Assembly (NCBI RefSeq): GCF_017447225.1 | Contig: NZ_JAFSNZ010000032.1 | Span: 47,524 to 111,523, forward strand | Reading direction: 5' to 3' | From: Methanobrevibacter sp. | GTDB lineage: Archaea; Methanobacteriota; Methanobacteria; Methanobacteriales; Methanobacteriaceae | Length of the DNA stretch: 64,000 bases | Shown: piece by piece, positions 43,969-52,600 of the stretch | How positions within the stretch are numbered: position 1 is the first letter of the stretch | Layout of the letters: each line of letters begins with the position of its first letter | Position numbers and translations under genes: made by a program | Notes under the pieces: generated by a model | The model's input: only the letters and a program-made list of their open reading frames with translations | What the model was told of the DNA's origin: nothing | The model's database searches: none

Positions 43969-46287
43969 ATGATTAAGGAATCAGAATTAAAAGACGGCAT
44001 AAGTGCTATTATTCCTACATATAAAGGAGAAAATTATATTTCCAAATTACTTGATTCTTTAATTAATCAAAGCATTGATTTTAATTTGTTTGAAGCAATT
44101 TTTATTGTGAATGGGGAACTGGATTCGACTCCAGATATTATTAAAAAATATCAGGAAGATAATCCTGAAGTTAATATTATTCTAACAGAAAGTGAAAAAG
44201 GAGTTTGTAATGCCCGAAATAAAGGCATTGATTTGGCCAGCAGAAAATATACCACATTCATAGACGATGATGATTATATCAGCCACAATTACTTCGAAGA
44301 GTTATACAAATGTGTAAAACCTAATAGAATAGTTGTTGGAACATTCCTTGATATTGATGAAAATACTGGTGAAGTTAAAAACTCCTACATGACTCCACCT
44401 CTTCTAGAAAATTCTGGAATTATAGAAAATCCATACAGTACAATTACCGATGCGATTGTAATTACGCAAAATAAAGTAATACCAACAATTAATGTTAAAA
44501 ACTCTGCATTTAATCCAGAACTCAAAAATGGTGTGGACATTGCATACTATGCAAATTTTTATCCTGAAAATGATTTTGAATTTTATGTGGTTGATAAGGA
44601 TAAAAAAGCCAATTATTATCGCTTATGGAGACACGGTTCAATATCTAGACAGGACATGTCATACCATTTCAACGTTGAAAATCGTTTAAAAGTGATTAAT
44701 GACATTAATAAAGGCCTCAAAAAAGCAAAAACCCAAGAAATGAGGAGTTTTATAGAAAGATTAACTGGCGGTCAAATAGTTAAAATCAACGACTATCTTG
44801 AAAATTATCCTGAAGATTATACAAAAGTTTTAAAAGATATTTTAAGCTATAAATTTGAATTTTTTCCTTATAAATATCTTAATGAAGACATATCCAAACT
44901 AAATAATGATAAAAGAGAATTAATCATCTCTTATGCATTTCCACCGACGAATACAACTACAAGTAATGTTGTTGCCAAAAGAATTTTATCCGAAAAGAAA
45001 AACGTTGATGTGATATGTGCAAGCCTTGATGATATGACAAAAGATTTTACACTTGAAAAGGTTGTCTTGGAATATATAGTACAAAAGTTCACTGTAAAAT
45101 CTAATTTTTCAACAGAATGGGATAATATTAAAAATTTCATGAATGAAGGTATAAAATTAATTAATAATTACGACAGGATATATAGCAGAGCTAATTTTGT
45201 TCATTCACACTTTTTAGCATTAGAATACAAATTAAATAATCCAAATACTTATTGGAGAGCTGAATTTTCAGATCCGCTAATTTATACTTTTGGAAATAGG
45301 CATTTAAGTGAAAAGCTTGAAGATGAAAATTACATTAGAAGAATTAACAAAATCCTAAAAGAAAAAAATTTAGAATTAATTACCTCAGATAACGATATTA
45401 ATGCTATATGCGAATACTTAACATTTATTTTTGCTGATGAAATCATATTTACAAATGAAAGTCAAAAAGATGTGATGATTGATACTTTACCATTTAATAT
45501 CGAAGACATAATCAATAAAAAGTATATTATTTCACCACATCCTACTTTAGATGAAAAATACTATTACATTAAAGAAAGCCAATACGAATTAGATAGTAAA
45601 TATATTAATTTTGCCTATTTTGGAGTTATCATTTCAAATAGAAACTTTGAAGACTTTATCAATGCATTTGATAATTTATCTGAAGAAAATAAAAATAAAA
45701 TAAGACTTCATATATTCGGTCCGAATAGGACATTATTTGAACAACTTTTAAGTAGTGAATTACTTGAAAAAACAATTTTTAACCAGAATATTGATTATTT
45801 AGAATTTTTAAACCTTTCAAATAAATTTGATGTTTTAATTGTTGAAGATAGCTATACTAAAGGTCATTTCATTAAGAATCCTTATCTTCCATCCAAACTA
45901 TCCGATTATAAAGGTTCAAATGCCCACATTTGGGCAATTTGTGAAAGAAATAGTGAAATGTCTAAGCTTGATATTGAATATAAAACAAATTTAAACAATT
46001 TAGATGAAAATTTAAAGACTTTAAATTCTATATTGAATAGCGACACTGAAAAAATATCTAATGAAAATGAGTATAGAAAAGATAGAACTATACATTTAAC
46101 TCAAAAAATTATGGAATTGATTGATGTATGTGAGTCTGAATTTAGAAAAGATGAAATCTATGAAGCCAAAATCAATGAATTGAATAATAAAATTCAAAAA
46201 CTGGAAAAGGAAAATTCAGAAATCATGAACTCAAATAGTTGGAAGCTTACAGAAAATTTCAGAAAAATTGGAAAAAAATTTAAATAA
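43969..46287 (+). CDS. Large glycosyltransferase: GT2 domain plus GT-B-like domain with SWKLT tail
   Basis: A 772-residue protein. Residues about 5-220 are a GT-A family 2 domain (ISAIIPTYKGENYISKLLDS, AIFIVNGELDSTP, KGVCNARNKGIDLASRKY, FIDDDDYISH). The middle and C-terminal part (about 315-700) resembles a GT-B fold (LIISYAFPPTNTTTSNVVAKR, ISPHPTLDEKYYYIKE, YFGVIISNRNFEDFINAF, LHIFGPNRTLFEQLL). A coiled coil then leads into the tail NSWKLTENFRKIGKK, as in the 9-37 kb cluster. The start is taken as ATG 43969, behind GTGAG. It follows leuB by 9 nt and is probably read through from leuCDB. Role in surface-glycan synthesis inferred. Confidence 0.82.
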   Translation: MIKESELKDGISAIIPTYKGENYISKLLDSLINQSIDFNLFEAIFIVNGELDSTPDIIKKYQEDNPEVNIILTESEKGVCNARNKGIDLASRKYTTFIDDDDYISHNYFEELYKCVKPNRIVVGTFLDIDENTGEVKNSYMTPPLLENSGIIENPYSTITDAIVITQNKVIPTINVKNSAFNPELKNGVDIAYYANFYPENDFEFYVVDKDKKANYYRLWRHGSISRQDMSYHFNVENRLKVINDINKGLKKAKTQEMRSFIERLTGGQIVKINDYLENYPEDYTKVLKDILSYKFEFFPYKYLNEDISKLNNDKRELIISYAFPPTNTTTSNVVAKRILSEKKNVDVICASLDDMTKDFTLEKVVLEYIVQKFTVKSNFSTEWDNIKNFMNEGIKLINNYDRIYSRANFVHSHFLALEYKLNNPNTYWRAEFSDPLIYTFGNRHLSEKLEDENYIRRINKILKEKNLELITSDNDINAICEYLTFIFADEIIFTNESQKDVMIDTLPFNIEDIINKKYIISPHPTLDEKYYYIKESQYELDSKYINFAYFGVIISNRNFEDFINAFDNLSEENKNKIRLHIFGPNRTLFEQLLSSELLEKTIFNQNIDYLEFLNLSNKFDVLIVEDSYTKGHFIKNPYLPSKLSDYKGSNAHIWAICERNSEMSKLDIEYKTNLNNLDENLKTLNSILNSDTEKISNENEYRKDRTIHLTQKIMELIDVCESEFRKDEIYEAKINELNNKIQKLEKENSEIMNSNSWKLTENFRKIGKKFK

Positions 46288-46330
46288 CTTAAAAATGTTA
46301 TATTAATTATAATTTAAGGAGATTTTTATT

Positions 46331-46429
46331 ATGAAAAAACTTAGTAGAATGCAATTAGCTGCACTCTTTATCATAATCATTATGGTATTAAGTGGGGTTG
46401 CTGGTTTCTTACTTTTAATATTTGCATAG
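46331..46429 (+). CDS. 32-residue single-span membrane peptide
   Basis: ATG 46331 is preceded by AAGGAG at good spacing and opens a 32-codon frame ending in TAG. The peptide has a basic start (MKKLSRMQ) and one hydrophobic helix of about 22 residues (from LAALFII to the C-terminal FA). A strong binding site, a membrane-helix composition and a position between a GT gene and ribH support it as a real small gene. No family recognised; it could be a subunit or regulator of a membrane complex, but nothing in the sequence says which. Confidence 0.65.
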   Translation: MKKLSRMQLAALFIIIIMVLSGVAGFLLLIFA

Positions 46430-46452
46430 ATTTTTAAATGGAGGATTAAAAT

Positions 46453-46869
46453 ATGGTAAAATATGAAATTGCTGCAGTCGTTGCAGAATTTAACTATGAT
46501 ATTACACAGATGATGTTAGAATTAGCTACAGCTGAAGCTAAAAATAGAGATTGTGAAATTACAAAAGTAGTGGCAGTTCCAGGCGTTTTCGATATGCCTC
46601 TTGTCATTAAAAAATTATTACAAAAAGGCGAATACGATGCAATTATCACTTTAGGTGCTGTAATTGAAGGCGCAACAGACCATGATCAAATTGTTGCTCA
46701 GCACGCTTCACGTAAAATCGCTGATTTGGCTTTGGAATATGACACTCCAGTAGCTCTAGGAATTACTGGTCCTGGAATGACCAGGTTAGATGCTCACAGA
46801 CGTGTTAAAAACGCTAAAAGTGCTGTAGAAGCTGCTATTAAAATGTGTGATAGATTAAAAGAAATTTAA
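46453..46869 (+). CDS. ribH: 6,7-dimethyl-8-ribityllumazine synthase
   Basis: Condenses the ribitylamino-uracil intermediate with dihydroxybutanone phosphate, the next-to-last step of riboflavin synthesis. In methanogens riboflavin also feeds F420 and flavin coenzymes. The 138-residue archaeal form has AAVVAEFNYDIT at the N-terminus, VPGVFDMPLVIKKLL, ITLGAVIEGATDHDQIV with the catalytic His, and TPVALGITGPGMTRLDA. The binding site GGAGGAT precedes the ATG. It is followed 9 nt later by the marker-11 gene, so the two are cotranscribed. Assignment is firm. Confidence 0.95.
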   Translation: MVKYEIAAVVAEFNYDITQMMLELATAEAKNRDCEITKVVAVPGVFDMPLVIKKLLQKGEYDAIITLGAVIEGATDHDQIVAQHASRKIADLALEYDTPVALGITGPGMTRLDAHRRVKNAKSAVEAAIKMCDRLKEI

Positions 46870-46878
46870 GATGATTAT

Positions 46879-47817
46879 ATGGAAATTCTAAAACCTGAAG
46901 AGTTAAAAGAAAAATTTTCAGACCCATGGGTTGCACCATATGAAAAGGTACTTACAATGGTTGATGGCGATAAAGTTGAAATCGTCGAATATCATCCATG
47001 CATTTCAGGCTCCCACTGGTTGCTACATCAATATAAAAATAATTCAGAACTGATTGATGATGCTTATCGTGACGGTAACAAACATGTTTATTCATGTCAT
47101 GTCGGATCTGCTCCTCTTGACTTGAAAGCCAGTTTTAATGCTGCAGGAATCGATGAAATCCAAGTAATCGATGATGAGGTTAAAGTAACACATGCAGGTC
47201 TTGCAGGCGCTGGAGTTGGAGCTGGAATGTGCAGAGGAATGGGTAAAGGAGTTAAATACGTTGAACTCCTCAAATCTGGTGGTGGCTCTAAAGAAGGAAG
47301 GGCGACCGTTGTAACGCCTAAGCTTGAAAAAGTTGTAATAGGTATTGATGACACAGATGTTAAGGATGCCGGTGCAACATGGACAATGGCTCATAATTTG
47401 GGTGTTGAATTAGCTAGTGAAGGTTTTGAATACCTTGACCATATTATTGTCCAATTATATCCACATAATCCTCATAAAACTCAAAATTGTGTTTCAATTG
47501 CTTTGACTTTTGCAGTTGAAAGTGATAAAAAAGAAACTTTGGTAAAAAGAGTCATTGAAATTCTTAAAAGAGATACTTTATCTGATAAAACCGCAATAGC
47601 TATTTTAAAAGGTCTTGAAATACCGGAAAAACTAAGAGAATATTCAATTGCAACAAAATCCGGTATGATGGATGTTGAAACAGCCGAAGAAACTGCTAGT
47701 GATTTAGGCATTGAATTAATAGCTGTTACAGGTGAACAGGGCAAAGTAGGTGCTCTTGCAGCTTTAGGTCTTTATAATGATGTTGAAGAAGCTGTAAAAG
47801 CATATGATAAAAAATAA
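46879..47817 (+). CDS. Methanogenesis marker protein 11
   Basis: A 312-residue protein of the methanogenesis marker 11 family, found across methanogens and of no proven function. Seen are VEYHPCISGSHWLLHQY, HVYSCHVGSAPLDLKASF, AGLAGAGVGAGMCRGMGKGV, and in the second half VVIGIDDTDVKDAGATW and YPHNPHKTQNCVSIALTF. The GIDDTD phrase also marks TiaS, the archaeal tRNA-Ile2 agmatinylcytidine synthetase, so the C-terminal half probably shares that fold and may bind ATP. Cotranscription with ribH hints at a link to coenzyme or flavin metabolism, by context only. Confidence 0.88.
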   Translation: MEILKPEELKEKFSDPWVAPYEKVLTMVDGDKVEIVEYHPCISGSHWLLHQYKNNSELIDDAYRDGNKHVYSCHVGSAPLDLKASFNAAGIDEIQVIDDEVKVTHAGLAGAGVGAGMCRGMGKGVKYVELLKSGGGSKEGRATVVTPKLEKVVIGIDDTDVKDAGATWTMAHNLGVELASEGFEYLDHIIVQLYPHNPHKTQNCVSIALTFAVESDKKETLVKRVIEILKRDTLSDKTAIAILKGLEIPEKLREYSIATKSGMMDVETAEETASDLGIELIAVTGEQGKVGALAALGLYNDVEEAVKAYDKK

Positions 47818-47836
47818 GAGAGTTTTTTCTCTTATT
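47813..47836. terminator. Bidirectional terminator
   Basis: AATAAGAGA (47813-47821) and TCTCTTATT (47828-47836) form a perfect 9-bp stem over a 6-nt loop of mostly T, followed by a T-rich stretch. It lies between the convergent marker-11 gene and the glycosyltransferase gene, and the marker-11 stop codon lies in the stem. Confidence 0.7.
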
Positions 47837-47849
47837 TAACTATTTTTTA

Positions 47850-49547
47850 TTAATTATCAAAATAAAGATCTATAAAGTAATCATTGTCGAAATACTTTAT
47901 GGATGATGAATTTGTATTGCTGAATTTTAGTTCTATCTGATGGCCATTAAATGTGAAATTCTGATTTTCGATTATTCCATCCGAATATGTGATGCTGCCT
48001 AAATATGAATTTTCACAAAATATGGCATAACTTTGGCCTTCAGAGAACAATCCTGAAGAATATCCGGCTGAAACATTATCAACAATAATTTCATATGTCC
48101 AGCTTCCAGATTGTCTTGACCCGATATCATATTTCTCAACAATTGATGTATTATCTGAACCGTAATGATGATATACGGTTGATTTTTCAAATATATCGGC
48201 AAGACGACTGTCTTGAATTATATCTCCATCATCAACATTAAATGTATCCTTAACATCGAGAGGGAGTCTTAATATACCTGGTTCAAAACTTCTACTGTCA
48301 TTTACAATGTAAGCTTCATTATTTACAATTATCGTGTCATTTGCTCTAATTCCCAGAGTCATCATTGCATCTGCTGGAACCCTCATTACATTAGATTCAT
48401 TTTCAATAGCTGAGTCCACAGTATATGGTCCTCTGACTGATACAGTATTGTCGCTGCTTTGGTCTGTGAAAATAATCAAATTCCTTGAATTCGGCTCGAT
48501 TGAAATGCTACCGTTTTCAAATGTGGCGGCACCTAAAAATGTCGAAAGCATTAAAAGCAATAAAATCATTGAAATAATAAGCGGGAAATGAACCCTAATG
48601 AAAGATTTGAACAAGTTAGCCCTCGGCGTCTTTCTATACATTATAATTGACTGAATAATAACCTTTGCTATATAATAAACCGATGCTATAATTCCGATTA
48701 TAGTAATTATAACCCCAACAGATAACGGGATGAATTTAACAAAGAATATTGTAAAAAGTCCCAGAATAACTAATGATAAACCTACAATAGACATACGAAT
48801 AAAATATCCGATATCATCAATCATTGTTACCCTACCGTACTTATTAGCACGGCTCATAATTGTTCTTACAACTTCATTAGCCATATTATTCAAATCAGCT
48901 AAAGGAGACATATCATGTTCAATTGCACCAATATCGACTTCCATAATGGAAATACCTAAAATATCAGCATCAATAACAATACCAACATCGACACCATAAT
49001 CCTTTTCAAAATTAATCTTTTTCAAAACTTCTTTACGAGCAGCAAACTGACCGCTCAATGGTTGTTCAAAAGAAATTTCAGGGAAAAAGAAGTTTAAAAG
49101 TGGTTTTGCAGTGAGTTCAGTTACACGTCCACTTTCACGTGCAAATTTAGTCTTGGTAATCTCTGCCTTTCCAAGCAAAATAGGCATAATCATTTCCTCA
49201 ACTTTTTTAGAAGTAAGATTATGAATATCCGCATCAATAAAAGCTATGATATCACATTCAGCATTCTTATAACCAGTATAAAGTGCTTCTCCCTTACCTT
49301 TATTGACTTCATGATTAATTACAATAGCTCCAGCTTTTATAGCTTCCTGAGTTGTGTTGTCAGACGATCCATCATCGACTACAATGATTTCATCAACGAA
49401 TGAAACTGCCTTTACAACTTCAACTACCTTAGCTACTGTATTTTCTTCATTATAAGCCGGTATAATAACAGAAACCTTCTGATATTTTGGTTTTGTTGTT
49501 TTTATACTGGCAAGTAAAAATGCAAGAATAACGAATAACCAAGACAA
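47850..49547 (-). CDS. Membrane glycosyltransferase, GT2/GT81 (GpgS-like), with C-terminal outside domain
   Basis: A 565-residue protein. After a short N-terminal helix comes a GT-A domain (about 22-245): SVIIPAYNEENTVAKVV, EIIVVDDGSSDNT, NKGKGEALYTGYKNAECDII, FIDADIHNL and PLSGQFAARKEVL. This set is close to glucosyl-3-phosphoglycerate synthase-like and dolichyl-phosphate transferase-like enzymes. Three or four membrane helices follow (about 250-350). The last 210 residues are hydrophilic, Asn-rich in N-x-S/T sites, and probably lie outside the membrane. It starts at TTG 49547 with AGGTGA upstream. Possibly a lipid-linked sugar synthase or flippase-coupled enzyme; the C-terminal domain is unrecognised. 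Confidence 0.8.
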   Translation of the reverse strand: MSWLFVILAFLLASIKTTKPKYQKVSVIIPAYNEENTVAKVVEVVKAVSFVDEIIVVDDGSSDNTTQEAIKAGAIVINHEVNKGKGEALYTGYKNAECDIIAFIDADIHNLTSKKVEEMIMPILLGKAEITKTKFARESGRVTELTAKPLLNFFFPEISFEQPLSGQFAARKEVLKKINFEKDYGVDVGIVIDADILGISIMEVDIGAIEHDMSPLADLNNMANEVVRTIMSRANKYGRVTMIDDIGYFIRMSIVGLSLVILGLFTIFFVKFIPLSVGVIITIIGIIASVYYIAKVIIQSIIMYRKTPRANLFKSFIRVHFPLIISMILLLLMLSTFLGAATFENGSISIEPNSRNLIIFTDQSSDNTVSVRGPYTVDSAIENESNVMRVPADAMMTLGIRANDTIIVNNEAYIVNDSRSFEPGILRLPLDVKDTFNVDDGDIIQDSRLADIFEKSTVYHHYGSDNTSIVEKYDIGSRQSGSWTYEIIVDNVSAGYSSGLFSEGQSYAIFCENSYLGSITYSDGIIENQNFTFNGHQIELKFSNTNSSSIKYFDNDYFIDLYFDN

Positions 49548-49632
49548 TTTTTCACCTAAAAAATTATTTAATTATTTATAAGTATATTATTCAATATTAT
49601 AAAATGTTTGTTAAAAAAAGAAAAAAGTTTGA

Positions 49633-52600
49633 TTAAATGCTTCTAATTCTAATCGTATTAGAAACAAGTAATCCTTTATACATGCTGGTGATAATGTATT
49701 CACCAGGCATTAGATTAATATTTAAATTTGCAACTCCGGAAGCGTTGGTAGTCCTTTGATAGAATACTCCATTAATATTGAAAGTTACATTAACGCCGGG
49801 TGATATGTTACCTATATCATCCAATATCCGAGCCTTAAATGTTGTGCCATCACGATAATTCATTGTAATGTCTGAAGATTCTATAATTGTTAATACAGTG
49901 ATTGTATTAGAAACGGCAGCAAATCCATATTGTGCTGTAATAATATAATTTCCTGGTCTAAGATTAATATTTAAGCTAGCTACACCTGAAGCATCAGTAG
50001 TTCTCTGATAGAATACCCCATTAATATTAAATGTAACATTAACACCGGCTAATGGTGAACCTTTTTCATCCAAAACCTTAACAGAATATTTAGAAGCGTT
50101 TTTATAATATTTAACCAGATTGTTATTTTCCACCAAACGGGAAAGAACAGTAACATTATAAGATCTCATCTCATTAGTAAATGGATTGGTAAGAGTTAAA
50201 ATATAAGTATCAGGGGCCAAATTAATGTTTAATCTTACAATACCCTCAGAATTAGTAGGTCTATAATATAAAACACCATTGATATTCATTTTTACAGTTA
50301 CATTAGATACCGTATTCCCCTTGAAATCCAATATTGTGGCATAAAACTGAGTGTCATTTCTATAATATTTTACGATATTGTTTGAATTTACAGTTGATTT
50401 TACGGTTACGGTTCTGGATAAATTTGATGAAAGGTATTTTCCATCACCCTCATAGACAACAAAAACATCATAGTTGTTAGCAATTAAATTTATAGCAATT
50501 GAAGCTGAACCATTACCGTCTGTTACTCTGGTATTGTCAACACCATTTATTCTAATTACAACTTTCTGGTTCGCTATAGGATTGCTTTTTTTATCAAATA
50601 AAGTAACATAAAATCTGTGTCCGTCCTTATAATACATTTCCACATTATCTGCGCTTAAATTGGTTTTAATGTTATCTATACTGAAATTAGCATTGCCATA
50701 TGCATCTTCATGGATAGCATCTGAAAATGTAGCATTGACAGCATATTTTCCATAATCCAAATCAGATAAAGATAAAGCACCATAGCCGTTAGTTGCATTT
50801 ACTTCATAGACTTTGGAATTAACAGTTACATTAACAGTACCATTAATTGACTCGGAAAGTTTTACAGAAATCATGACAGAATCATAATCTGTTTTTGATA
50901 TATTTAAATCCATATTTAAAGGTAATTTGGCTACATTGAATGTAGTGTTTGCAGTTGCAATATTTGAATAAAATCCTGTAGCCACATAATCACCGGGATT
51001 TAAAATATCATCGATTGCTGATTGGGAATTGGACTTGACGGAATAAGTTTTTGAATTGATTGTGACTTTTACAATAGCTGAAACATTTAAACCGTCAGAT
51101 GTTAAAGTATTTTTTATTAAGAATTTTTCACCATATTGAATATCTGAAATATCTATCGTTAAATTAGCGGATTTAATTGTGATATTAATTACACTGGAAG
51201 TATTTGAATTTAAATAATATTCATTAGTGTTGTAATTAGCAGTTATAGGATAATCCTTAACAGAAGTCAATTGAATTTTTAAAGTTGCAGTTCCATTAAT
51301 AACAGGGACAGTATAGTCTTTAGAATCTAAAGTAAATGTTACATTTCCAAAATTAACTGAATTGCCATATTCATCTTTTACAATAGCAGCAATATTTAAT
51401 GGAGCGTCAACAGATACAAATTCCGGGATATCAAGAGAAATTTCTGTATTTAGCTCATTTATTGTGAATGCCTTAATGCATGCAACCTGTGAATCATAAG
51501 TATGGCCGTATTGTGACATGTCTGCCTTATAGTTATACAAATCAATCCAGTTTTCACCGTCAAAACTGAAGAAAGATACACCTTCAGAGTATAAAATTCT
51601 ATTTGACCTTACCTTTTCGGAAATTGGAAATGAAGCCAAATTATCATTTTCAAGTTTAATAACAATTTTAAATTCATCACCAGTTTTTAATGGAATGAAT
51701 TCATCCAAATCAAAAGTATAATAACCTGCATTTGATATTCCATTTTGAGTGAGTTTTAAAGCATTATTTACATAAATTTGGGCAGTCCATTTAGATGTTG
51801 CATTGAAATATGTTGAAAAAGCGGCTAAAAATTCATCATCAGTAGCATTGAAAATATTTTCATACCAGATGGTGCTTTCGCCTGTAATTAAATAATCTGT
51901 GATTCCGATTATGTCATACTGATAGTTCTTATCATAACGGACAGTGTCGTTTAAGATAATCGTATAAGTTGATTTATCGTAATCTCCCAGTCTTACACAA
52001 TTCTTATCATAATATGAAACATAGAAATAACCTTTATTATTTCCCCAGGTAGTTCCCCAGCTGTTTTTGCAAATCCATGCACCGTCTCCACCTGGAGAAA
52101 TATATGTTGTATCATTAACACGAATTTTCTTAAATTTATCTTTGGAGTAGCTGTCATCCCATCCGACAATAGTTACGGCATGATTAGGTCCGTTTGCTCC
52201 TGTGTAAAAATAGCTATTTGAATTCATAAAAGAACTGGAATAATAGATTCCTGTTGCAACAGCACCATATTTAATAATAGCTTCTTTGACTGCATTATTA
52301 TCTGTATAATTTGAACGTGTAAGATAAACTAAATTTTGAACATGAATAGTACTGTTCAATACTGGAGATAATACACTATAATCACTGAATGTCTCCAATT
52401 CCTCTTCAACGGCTCCAAGCCAGCTTACAAGGTATCCTACTCCCATGTCATCATATCCACCTTTATTGGTTGTAAGTACCCAACCGTAATCTGAATAGTA
52501 TGCCATGACGTTTTTCATGTTTTCTTCTGACAAGTCATAAGTAATGCCTGTAGCTTTCAAAATGCAAGATTCCAAAGCGGCGAGTGAAGTGAATGCCCAA

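Noticed and set aside
43969..46287. Foreign gene island inside the leucine operon
   Set aside because: Base composition looks like the rest of the window and the SWKLT tail matches local enzymes, so movement within the genome is more likely than recent foreign origin.
49640..50660. CRISPR array or non-coding repeat
   Set aside because: The periodic sequence is coding Ig-like units of about 240 bp in one long frame, with no short identical repeats and spacers. No CRISPR array was seen anywhere in the window.
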